Shown here: one piece after another, positions 1 through 8,229 of the stretch
Position numbering within the stretch: position 1 is the first letter of the stretch
Layout of the letters: each line of letters begins with the position of its first letter
DNA from: Aquimarina algiphila
GTDB taxonomy: Bacteria > Bacteroidota > Bacteroidia > Flavobacteriales > Flavobacteriaceae
Direction: 5' to 3'
Assembly: GCF_007489275.1 (NCBI RefSeq)
Contig: NZ_VLNR01000005.1
Coordinates: forward strand, 88,681 to 152,680
DNA length: 64,000 bases
The notes under the pieces: generated by a model
Told to the model about the DNA's origin: nothing
Database searches by the model: none
Seen by the model: only the letters and a program-made list of their open reading frames with translations
Translations under genes and position numbers: made by a program

Positions 1-1391
1 GATCTTTTTCCGGTTCTGGCAAATGGATCCAAATACCATAAGCCAATATGTTCTCCAGAAGTTTTATCATTTACTTCCCATACTTTTACATCTTCATGAA
101 AAACAGGAACCTTACCTTCTTCAACAGGTGTGAATTTGAAATTAAATAACTCACCAGCAACAAAAAACATAGCCTCTCTTAATTTATCTAATTGTAAGTA
201 CTGTTTTACTTCATCAGAATCGAGATCGTATTTCTTTTTTCTTACTTTTTCAGCGTAATAACGATAATCCCAAGGTTCTATGGTAATATTATCTTTGTTC
301 GCATTAGCCACAGCTTGCATATCGGCTACTTCTTCTTTTACTCTGGCTATAGCAGCAGGCCAAACGGCATTCATTAATTTCATTGCATTTTCTGGATTCT
401 TCGCCATACGATTTTGTAATCTCCAGTCTGCATAATTATCATATCCTAGTAATGCGACACGTTCTTTTCTTAATTTCAGAATTTTGGCAATATTTTCATT
501 ATTATCCTTATCATCCCCATTGTCTCCTCTGGAATAGTAATTTTTCCATACTTTTTCACGCAAGTCACGCTCATCAGAATAGGTAAGGAAAGGATCCATA
601 GAAGATCTGGTATTGGTTACAGCATATTTACCTTCTTGCCCTCTATCTGTAGCAGCTTTTGCATATGCATTAATTAAAGGTTCTGATAAACCACTTAATT
701 GATCTTTTGTAAGATAGGTTACATACCCTTCTTCATCAGCTAAAATGTTATTAGAGAAATTAGTGTATATTCCAGAAAGTTCTTTATTGATCGCAGCATA
801 ACGCTTCTTTTTTTCTTCATCTAATTCTGCTCCATTCATAGCAAAGCCTTCGTACGTTAACTGTACCACTCTTTGCTGATCAGCTTCCAGAGGTGTTTTT
901 AATGAATTGTCATATACTGCTTTGACACGTTGAAATAACTTCTCATTTTGAGAAATTTTAGAATTAAATTCAGACAATTTAGGAGCCATTTCCTTCTGGA
1001 CTTCTCTAAATTCTGGCGAGGACATATTACCGCTTAAAATCCCATAATATGTAAATACCCGACTTAATTCTGCTCCGGATTTTTCTAATGGAATGATTGT
1101 ATTTTCAAAAGTAGGAGCTTCAGTGTTATTAGCAATCTCATCAATTTCTTTGAGATTAAGTTCCATTCCTTTTTCAAGAGCCGGTTTTATATCGGCAACT
1201 GTCATTTTATCAAATGCAGGAGTACCACCATATGGTCCTGTCCATTCTTTTAATAAAACATTTGCGGTCTCTTCTGTTTCTTTTGTTGTTTCGGTTTCCA
1301 CAGGTTCTTTCTTTTGATTACAACTTGTCATAAGTACAATAGCAGATAGTGCTACTGTTTTAAAAGTTGTAGAGAGTTGTGAGTTAATCAT
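1..1391 (-). CDS. M3 family metallopeptidase (peptidyl-dipeptidase Dcp-like), lipoprotein, 3' end cut by the window edge
   Basis: Only the first ~463 codons are in the window; the gene runs off base 1, so the HEFGH zinc site expected later in this family cannot be seen. The start is an ATG at 1391 followed by a lipoprotein signal with lipobox LMTSC (Cys 24), then a short acidic/Thr-rich linker. The body matches M3 oligopeptidases: WTGPYGGTPAFDK near the N-terminus, a long helical region, and YLDPFARTGKR at the window edge, which in Dcp proteins lies shortly before the metal site. The family cleaves dipeptides from oligopeptide C-termini; the lipobox suggests a membrane-anchored periplasmic form. 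It starts only 13 bases after the M14 peptidase stop on the same strand, so the two are probably co-transcribed. Dcp versus another M3 member is inferred. Confidence 0.88.
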   Translation of the reverse strand, partial: MINSQLSTTFKTVALSAIVLMTSCNQKKEPVETETTKETEETANVLLKEWTGPYGGTPAFDKMTVADIKPALEKGMELNLKEIDEIANNTEAPTFENTIIPLEKSGAELSRVFTYYGILSGNMSSPEFREVQKEMAPKLSEFNSKISQNEKLFQRVKAVYDNSLKTPLEADQQRVVQLTYEGFAMNGAELDEEKKKRYAAINKELSGIYTNFSNNILADEEGYVTYLTKDQLSGLSEPLINAYAKAATDRGQEGKYAVTNTRSSMDPFLTYSDERDLREKVWKNYYSRGDNGDDKDNNENIAKILKLRKERVALLGYDNYADWRLQNRMAKNPENAMKLMNAVWPAAIARVKEEVADMQAVANANKDNITIEPWDYRYYAEKVRKKKYDLDSDEVKQYLQLDKLREAMFFVAGELFNFKFTPVEEGKVPVFHEDVKVWEVNDKTSGEHIGLWYLDPFARTGKR

Positions 1392-1404
1392 GACTATTCA
1401 ATTT

Positions 1405-3885
1405 TTAAATTCTAAACTTGTTATTGTTAGCAAAGAAGATAGCGTTTACAAAGAAAAGCTTTCCATTTTCCCAAAAGGATCTAAATAATGGATTATCTAC
1501 CATATAGATAATACTTCCACTACCGATTTGAGACTCTCCAAAGACAAGAGAGTTATTTAGGTTTTTTAGGGCATCTTTTCCGGCAAATCCAGATACACTT
1601 TGTGGCTGTTCTATGTAGGCTATATTATAACCATCCTTAAGAAATTTATAAGAATTACTTCCTAGTTTTAGACTAAAATACGTATCGTCATATCCAAAAG
1701 CCATAGGATGGGACGGATCTACTTTTGTTTTAAAAATACTTCCTGTAATAAAATCTTTGACACTTTTACGTTCTCGTTGATCATAAGGAATAAGATTGCC
1801 TATAGAATCCTTATCTTTTTCACTTGCTTCATTTTTCTTAAGGTCAAAACCTTCTTTATCAGCAAAAACACTTACCGCGTTAGCAATAGCAATTACTTTT
1901 CCACCGCTACGCACCCATTTTTTTATTTTATCCAAAGTGGTTTTATCGAGATATCCATTATAATACCCGTTTGGCATAATGAGCACGTCATATTTATTAA
2001 GGTCGATTCTTTTGAAATATTTGGTATCAATGGAAGTAATAGGAAATTTTAGTTGTTGTTCAAAGAAATGCCATATTTCTCCATAACTTAAAGATGAAGT
2101 ATAATCACCTTTTAATACTGCAATTTTTTGATTATTAATTAGTTTTACTTCTGGAGATCCAAAATCTACGCCATTGCCAGAGAAACTTGTAGGAGTGGTA
2201 TAGAGTTTACGATAATGTTTGTTAGCAATGTCAACTACTATTTGATCATAATTTTTAGTTTTACGATTATCACTTTTTGTAATAATTAAGCTCCCTTTTT
2301 TAAAGCTTTCGGTACCATTTGTAAAATCTTTTTCACTAAAACGTACCCTGATATTATGTTGCAATAAATCAGCCATAAAAGAAGCATCCTCAATACTATT
2401 CCACTTGCTTATATATCCAGCTCCAGAAGAAGATACGGTATTGTTTATAGTAGTAGTCTTTTTGTTTCCATTTGCAGCAATTAATGAAGTTGACGCAATG
2501 GCATCTAACCCGTATGCATGAGGAATACTCCAGGCGGTAATATCATAGGTAAGAGGATTGCTTAATTTTGCATCGGGTTCAAAGAGCACCTTTACCATTT
2601 TTCCTTTGGGTTGATTTACGCTTACTACTAATGCTCCATTACCATTAATACTACCTGCTTTATTTTCTTTAAAGTTAAATCCTGAAATTTTTGCAGTATT
2701 AGAGAATCCATATTTAATTTCATGTTTATCCAATAAATTTGTCAGCGCATTAATTTTGTCAGCTTTTCCAGTTAGAACATAACTCTTATATTTTAAATTA
2801 GAATTCTCAAAGAATTTCTTAAACTCAGTAGTTAATTTTTCTACATTTTTAGATGCAATTTCAACTGTTGATAACCCAGTTGTTGTATGATGTAAAGCTC
2901 TGTCTTTAAGAGTTAAGATATAGCCTTCATCAGTTTGAATACCTAATCCGGCACGTCCATGACCCGCTTGTTCATAAGTCATTCCGATTGCTCCCATAAA
3001 AGTTGGGTAAGTATCTCCATAACTTGGATATAATAAATCAAAGCGTTCCCTCGTATAGAATAGCCAGCCTTCTGCATCAAAGTACCTGGCATGATTCTTA
3101 CCAATTTGTGTTTGAAAATCTCTTTGCCAGGGTGTTATAATTTCGTGAAAAGGTTCTGCTGCAGGAGCAAAATAGTAAGGCTCATTAATACCTTGTTCAT
3201 GAAAATCTACATGTACATGAGGCATCCAGGTATTGTATACTTTTAAACGCTGTTGCGATTCTACTTGAGTAGCCCAAGCCCAATCCCTATTAAGATCAAA
3301 TAAATAATGGTTAGGTCTTCCTCCTGGCCAAGGTTCATTATGTTCTGTAGCCAATTGATCTACGTTATATGGTGTTGCTTTTACCTGATTATACCAGTTT
3401 GCGTATCGATCACGACCATCGGGATTAATACAAGGGTCTATAATAACCACTGTGTTTTGTAACCAGGATGTCTTTTTGGTAATAAGTTCGTAGATAGTTT
3501 GCATTGCAGCTTCTGTACTAGAAGCCTCATTTCCATGTACATTATAACTAAGCCAAACAATTGCGGTTTGGGGTGAAGCCGTACCTTCTGCTATACCTGC
3601 ATTTCTGAGATTATCTAATCTGATGTTCTCAATATTATTAATGTTCTCTTCAGAAGAAATGATAGCATATGTTAATGGTCTGCGTTCATTAGTTTTTCCA
3701 TAGGTATGATACGTAACCATTTTAGAATGATCAGCAACATGGTTGAAATAATTAATTACTTCGGCATGACGTGTAAATTGATCGCCAATTTCATAACCTA
3801 AAAATTCTGCCGGAGATTGTAATTTGTTTTGAGAGTAAGTTAAACATGTCGTTACGACAAAGAAAGTGAATATTATTTTTTTCAT
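1405..3885 (-). CDS. Secreted M14 family zinc carboxypeptidase with C-terminal amidotransferase-like domain
   Basis: This 826-residue protein starts with a Sec signal peptide (residues 1-19, ending TYSQ). The M14 fold follows: H117 and E120 in YNVHGNEASS are the first two zinc ligands, NPDGRDRY (154-161) supplies the substrate-binding Arg, and the His of HVDFHE (about 229) is the third ligand. A later TYEQAGHGRAG stretch is placed where M14 enzymes carry the catalytic Glu. The last ~300 residues (from about KIAVLKGDYTSS) look like a class I glutamine amidotransferase-like flavodoxin fold, an arrangement common in Bacteroidetes M14 proteins. Expected role: removal of C-terminal residues from peptides outside the cytoplasm. 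It is the first gene of a run with the M3 peptidase downstream. Substrate unknown. Confidence 0.9.
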   Translation of the reverse strand: MKKIIFTFFVVTTCLTYSQNKLQSPAEFLGYEIGDQFTRHAEVINYFNHVADHSKMVTYHTYGKTNERRPLTYAIISSEENINNIENIRLDNLRNAGIAEGTASPQTAIVWLSYNVHGNEASSTEAAMQTIYELITKKTSWLQNTVVIIDPCINPDGRDRYANWYNQVKATPYNVDQLATEHNEPWPGGRPNHYLFDLNRDWAWATQVESQQRLKVYNTWMPHVHVDFHEQGINEPYYFAPAAEPFHEIITPWQRDFQTQIGKNHARYFDAEGWLFYTRERFDLLYPSYGDTYPTFMGAIGMTYEQAGHGRAGLGIQTDEGYILTLKDRALHHTTTGLSTVEIASKNVEKLTTEFKKFFENSNLKYKSYVLTGKADKINALTNLLDKHEIKYGFSNTAKISGFNFKENKAGSINGNGALVVSVNQPKGKMVKVLFEPDAKLSNPLTYDITAWSIPHAYGLDAIASTSLIAANGNKKTTTINNTVSSSGAGYISKWNSIEDASFMADLLQHNIRVRFSEKDFTNGTESFKKGSLIITKSDNRKTKNYDQIVVDIANKHYRKLYTTPTSFSGNGVDFGSPEVKLINNQKIAVLKGDYTSSLSYGEIWHFFEQQLKFPITSIDTKYFKRIDLNKYDVLIMPNGYYNGYLDKTTLDKIKKWVRSGGKVIAIANAVSVFADKEGFDLKKNEASEKDKDSIGNLIPYDQRERKSVKDFITGSIFKTKVDPSHPMAFGYDDTYFSLKLGSNSYKFLKDGYNIAYIEQPQSVSGFAGKDALKNLNNSLVFGESQIGSGSIIYMVDNPLFRSFWENGKLFFVNAIFFANNNKFRI

Positions 3886-4011
3886 TGATTGATGATAGTT
3901 TTAAAAGGGTAAAATACCGAGTTAAATTTAGGATATAATCTGTATTAACTAAAATTTAGGATTTACAATCACAATCTAATGTATATTTAACCTCTCAAAA
4001 AAAACATACGT

Positions 4012-5607
4012 ATGCCTAGTGACTGTATTCCGTTTCGTGATACGAATTACTTTTCATCTCTTATTTGTGATTATTTAGACGAAAAAGCTGAATTACAACC
4101 TTTTTATAATCGTTTTCCTAAATTAGAAAACTTCAAAGACCAAATTGAAGAGAAAAAACAATCATTTTCTGATGAGAATAGAAAGATACTTGTTAGTGCA
4201 TTAGCAAATCAATACAAATCTGTTACAATATCTGAAGCTACTCAGGAAAATGTTGAGTTGCTTAAAACTAAAAATACCTTTACCGTTGTAACAGGACATC
4301 AATTAAATCTTTTTACAGGGCCGTTATATTTTTTGTATAAGATTATTTCTACAATAAATCTAACTAAGGTTTTAAAAGAAAAGCATCCAGAAAATAACTT
4401 TGTTCCAGTGTATTGGATGGCGACCGAAGATCATGATTTTGATGAGATTAATTATTTTAATCTTTTTGGTAAAAAGATCCAATGGAATCGTAAGGATGGT
4501 GGGGCCGTAGGCAGATTTGATACAAAAGGGCTTGATAAAGTTTTAGAGGTTTTTTCTTCGGAAATCGGATTAGGTCGTAATGCAGAACAACTTAAATTAC
4601 TATTTAAAGAAGCATATTTAGAACACAGCAATCTTACTGAAGCTACCCGTTATTTAGCAAATAGACTTTTTGGAGCGTATGGTTTAGTAATTATTGATGG
4701 GGATGATGCAGATTTGAAACAACTTTTTGTTCCATATGTAGAAAAAGAACTGGTAGAACAAGTTTCATATGCTAAAGTTTTACCAAAAACAAAGGAATTA
4801 GAATTACAAGGATATAAGGTACAAGTAAACCCCAGAGAAATCAATCTTTTTTACCTAGCAGAAGGTTTAAGAGAACGTATCATAGAAAATGAAGGAAAAT
4901 ATTTTGTTAACGAAACAGATATTTCTTGGAGCAAGAGTGAAATATTAAAAGAACTCTCTGAGTTCCCAGAGAGGTTTAGTCCCAATGTTATGATGAGGCC
5001 TTTATATCAAGAGGTTATTTTACCTAACTTATGTTATATTGGTGGAGGTGGTGAATTAGCATATTGGTTTGAATTAAAAGATTATTTTGATGCTGTTCAG
5101 ATACCTTTTCCAATGCTTTTACTTCGTAATTCGACACTGATTCAGACTGAAAAACAAGCAGAAAAAATTGAGAAATTAAATGTTTCTGATACAGAATTAT
5201 TTTTAAAGCAGCATGAATTAATTAATCGCAAAGTGCGTCGTATCTCTAATATAAATATCAATTTTGACCCGCAGCGTAAACATCTTAAAAAACAGTTTGA
5301 AGAGATGTATACATTAGCAGAACAAACAGATGTTACTTTTTATAATGCTGTAAAAGCACAAGAAGTAAAACAACTCAAAGGGTTGGATGCGTTAGAAAAG
5401 AGATTGTTAAAAGCGCAAAAAAGGAAGTTAAGTGATCATGTAAAGCGTTTAACAACAATGCAAAACGAATTGTTTCCTAATCAAAGCTTACAAGAACGTA
5501 ATACGAACTTTTCTGAATTATATTTAGAATATGGAGAAGATTTGATACCTATGTTGCTAAAGTATTTAGATGCTCTTAAAGGACAGTTTTTGGTTTTGAA
5601 AAAGTAA
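4012..5607 (+). CDS. bshC: Bacillithiol biosynthesis cysteine-adding enzyme BshC
   Basis: The 531-residue length and whole-length pattern match BshC, the last enzyme of bacillithiol synthesis, which joins cysteine to glucosaminyl-malate in the cytoplasm. Visible signatures are VTGHQLNLFTGPLY (93-106) and the ATEDHDFDE stretch (137-145) of the Rossmann-like core, a glycine-rich GGGGELAYWFELK segment, and a C-terminal coiled coil with many Lys/Glu (about 425-485). The start is the ATG at 4012. Bacillithiol is the low-molecular-weight thiol of many Bacteroidetes and Firmicutes. The partner genes bshA and bshB are not in this window. It is transcribed divergently from the M14 peptidase across a 126-base gap. 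Confidence 0.93.
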   Translation: MPSDCIPFRDTNYFSSLICDYLDEKAELQPFYNRFPKLENFKDQIEEKKQSFSDENRKILVSALANQYKSVTISEATQENVELLKTKNTFTVVTGHQLNLFTGPLYFLYKIISTINLTKVLKEKHPENNFVPVYWMATEDHDFDEINYFNLFGKKIQWNRKDGGAVGRFDTKGLDKVLEVFSSEIGLGRNAEQLKLLFKEAYLEHSNLTEATRYLANRLFGAYGLVIIDGDDADLKQLFVPYVEKELVEQVSYAKVLPKTKELELQGYKVQVNPREINLFYLAEGLRERIIENEGKYFVNETDISWSKSEILKELSEFPERFSPNVMMRPLYQEVILPNLCYIGGGGELAYWFELKDYFDAVQIPFPMLLLRNSTLIQTEKQAEKIEKLNVSDTELFLKQHELINRKVRRISNININFDPQRKHLKKQFEEMYTLAEQTDVTFYNAVKAQEVKQLKGLDALEKRLLKAQKRKLSDHVKRLTTMQNELFPNQSLQERNTNFSELYLEYGEDLIPMLLKYLDALKGQFLVLKK

Positions 5608-5727
5608 GTAGGTATTAGCTTTTAGATGAAGCCATATTTATTAGATATGAGATATTACATTCTAGTATGATTTTAACTATGAATCAAACGTATTATGAAA
5701 TTCCCGATACGATATATTTTATATAGT

Positions 5728-6272
5728 TTACGGAACCAGAAACATACCTTTCCAATTTGTGTTTTCTTTTTTAAACAGTACCCTAATATGATTTGGTCGT
5801 TTCAAACGTAAATATTCAATACGATTTGGAATTAATTTGATGACCGAAAAAAAATGCTTCCCTTCTAGATAATCAACTGCTTCAGGATTTTTTATAGCTT
5901 TACCTGGGGATAGTTTAGAAGTGTATTCTTTCCTGGAGTTTTGTGGTATTTGATTCCAAATTGATTGTAATTTGGAATCATCAGTAATAATTTTAGCATT
6001 AGCTTGTATTGAAATTTGTAATAATCGCTCGGTATCAAAAAATAATAAGCTAACTGCATCATGCTCTTTGATATGATTCATTTTTTCAGACCTTTTGTCT
6101 GTATAAAAAATAAGTTGTAGTTGATCATTGGTTTCTCGAAGTACAACGGTACGCATTTTTGGTGTTCCGTTAATATCTGAAGTCGCTAGTGTAAAGTATC
6201 TAAAAGGATGGTCCTTATTTTTGAGGCAGCTTTTAAGTCTCTGATAATTGAAGAAAAGATGATGTCGGGCAT
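5728..6272 (-). pseudogene. Pyridoxamine 5'-phosphate oxidase-like FMN-binding protein (Alr4036 type), apparent -1 frameshift near its N-terminus
   Basis: The downstream frame (stop at 5728) reads ...KDHPFRYFTLATS..., RTVVLRE and YTDKRSEK, the classic N-terminal strands and FMN-phosphate contacts of Alr4036-type PNPOx-like proteins, but has no usable start before MRTV. A second frame begins at the ATG at 6272 with MPDIIFSSIIRDLKAASK, exactly the N-terminus such proteins have, and then runs off into a stop. The two frames join at a run of five T on the + strand (6218-6222); one extra base there would give an uninterrupted protein of about 181 residues, normal for the family. This is therefore either a recent inactivating deletion, a programmed slip or a homopolymer base-calling error. 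The catalytic substrate is unknown; most such proteins bind FMN or haem-like cofactors. Confidence 0.85.
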
Positions 6273-6457
6273 GTGCGAATTTTTTTCTTAAAGTTAATCA
6301 ATTTAATGAGGGAATCAAAAGTAAAAGGATCTGGATAGTATTATGAAAAAGTAGATTATAATGAGGAAAACGATAAGATCTATGCTTTAAAAATAACCTG
6401 TTATAAATAAAGTGAAAAATTATTCTATTCAGGATTTCAGGGTTATTAATTTAATTT

Positions 6458-6465
6458 TATTTTTG
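6458..6465 (+). promoter_or_regulatory. Candidate Bacteroidetes -7 box (TAnnTTTG) just before guaA
   Basis: TATTTTTG matches the TAnnTTTG -7 consensus but lies only 3 bases before the ATG. It would imply a leaderless or nearly leaderless guaA transcript. I do not see a clear TTG -33 element, so this may be chance in AT-rich DNA. Confidence 0.25.
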
Positions 6466-6468
6466 CCT

Positions 6469-7998
6469 ATGCAAAACAACGTACTTATTTTAGATTTCGG
6501 ATCGCAATATACTCAGCTTATTGCACGAAGAGTTAGAGAGTTAAATATATATTGTGAAATTCATCCCTACAATAACTTACCAGATAATGTGTCAGATTTT
6601 AAGGCAGTAATCCTTTCTGGTTCACCTTTTTCGGTTAGAGGAGAAGATGCTCCACATCCTGATTTATCAGAAATTCGAGGAAAAAGACCGCTATTGGCAG
6701 TGTGTTATGGAGCTCAGTATTTGGCACATTTTAGCGGAGGAGAAGTTGCTCCGTCCAATACAAGAGAATATGGTAGAGCGAATTTATCATTCGTAAAAGG
6801 AGGAGAACAGTTTTTTGAAGATATTACAACAGGTTCGCAGGTATGGATGAGTCATAGTGATACAATTAAAAAATTACCTACTGGCGCGATTAGACTGGCA
6901 AGTACAGGAGATGTAGAGAATGCGGCATATAGGATTGAAAATGAAGAAACTTATGCAATTCAATTTCACCCTGAAGTATATCACTCTACCGATGGGAAGA
7001 AATTATTAGAGAATTTCTTGATTAAGATTGCAAATATTTCACCTGACTGGACGCCAGATTCTTTTGTGGATTCTACTGTAGCAGAGCTGAAAGAAAAAGT
7101 AGGTAATGATAAAGTTGTTTTGGGATTAAGCGGAGGTGTCGATTCTACTGTCGCAGCTGTATTACTACATAAAGCTATAGGAGAAAATCTACATTGTATT
7201 TTTGTGAATAATGGATTACTTCGTAAAAATGAATTCTCGGCTGTATTAAAACAATACGAAGGGATGGGACTTAATGTAAAAGGAGTGGATGCTTCGGCAC
7301 GTTTTTTGGATGCGCTTGCAGGAGAAAGTGATCCTGAAGGAAAACGAAAAACTATAGGAAGGATTTTTATTGAAGTATTTGATGATGAATCGCATAAAAT
7401 AAAAGATGCAAAATGGCTTGGACAAGGAACGATTTATCCTGATGTGATTGAGTCGGTTTCAGTTAATGGACCTTCTGCTACTATAAAATCTCATCATAAT
7501 GTTGGTGGTTTACCTGACTTTATGAAGCTAAAAGTTGTAGAGCCATTGCGTATGTTGTTTAAAGATGAGGTGAGAAGAGTAGGAGCGTCGATGGGGCTTG
7601 ATCCAGAATTGTTAGGGAGACATCCTTTTCCAGGCCCGGGATTAGCTATTCGAATTCTAGGGGATATAACACCTGAGAAAGTTTCTGTTTTGCAAGAAGT
7701 AGATGCTATTTTTATAAATGGTTTGAAAGAGAATGGACTGTATGATAAAGTCTGGCAGGCAGGAGCAATTCTCTTACCAGTGCAAAGTGTAGGGGTTATG
7801 GGAGATGAACGTACTTATGAAAATTGTGTTGCTTTAAGGGCTGTAGAAAGTACCGATGGTATGACTGCTGATTGGGTAAATCTTCCTTATGAATTTTTAC
7901 AAAATACTTCTAATGCAATAATAAACAGAGTAAAAGGCGTTAATAGAGTAGTATATGATATTAGTTCTAAACCTCCTGCAACCATAGAATGGGAATAA
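6469..7998 (+). CDS. guaA: GMP synthase (glutamine-hydrolysing)
   Basis: GuaA converts XMP to GMP using ATP and glutamine in the cytoplasm. The N-terminal class I amidotransferase domain shows [17 protein letters not shown] at the start, the nucleophile in AVCYGAQY (about C79), and the FHPEVYHS His-Glu pair (about 165). The ATP-pyrophosphatase domain has the P-loop [13 protein letters not shown] (about 218-230), and the C-terminal dimerisation domain ends PPATIEWE as in all GuaA. I place the start at the ATG at 6469 (509 residues), because Bacteroidetes homologues begin MQ-x-x-ILDFGSQ. A GTG at 6412 would add 19 non-conserved residues. Length and motifs are complete. Confidence 0.97.
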   Translation: MQNNVLILDFGSQYTQLIARRVRELNIYCEIHPYNNLPDNVSDFKAVILSGSPFSVRGEDAPHPDLSEIRGKRPLLAVCYGAQYLAHFSGGEVAPSNTREYGRANLSFVKGGEQFFEDITTGSQVWMSHSDTIKKLPTGAIRLASTGDVENAAYRIENEETYAIQFHPEVYHSTDGKKLLENFLIKIANISPDWTPDSFVDSTVAELKEKVGNDKVVLGLSGGVDSTVAAVLLHKAIGENLHCIFVNNGLLRKNEFSAVLKQYEGMGLNVKGVDASARFLDALAGESDPEGKRKTIGRIFIEVFDDESHKIKDAKWLGQGTIYPDVIESVSVNGPSATIKSHHNVGGLPDFMKLKVVEPLRMLFKDEVRRVGASMGLDPELLGRHPFPGPGLAIRILGDITPEKVSVLQEVDAIFINGLKENGLYDKVWQAGAILLPVQSVGVMGDERTYENCVALRAVESTDGMTADWVNLPYEFLQNTSNAIINRVKGVNRVVYDISSKPPATIEWE

Positions 7999-8229
7999 AA
8001 GAGTGTTTTAATTCTAATTTTTGAAGTAAGGAATAAAAATAAGTAGTATAAAACCTTCTGTTAAGAAATTGTTGTTTAACCAAGATTCTTTTTAATAGCG
8101 TAGGTTTTATCTAATTCTTAAAGCCATAAAATAATATATAATACGCATAATCAAAAATTTTGAAACCAACCAAAATAGTTGTTAAGCGAATTAGACCTGA
8201 CCATTTAAAAAAAACAATAAACATAACAG

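Noticed and set aside
1708..2052. 114-codon + strand frame inside the M14 peptidase gene
   Set aside because: Shadow of the C-terminal domain of a clear gene on the other strand; composition is Phe/Ile-rich noise.
6412..6468. GTG start for guaA at 6412
   Set aside because: The extra 19 residues are not found in GuaA proteins; the ATG at 6469 gives the family N-terminus.
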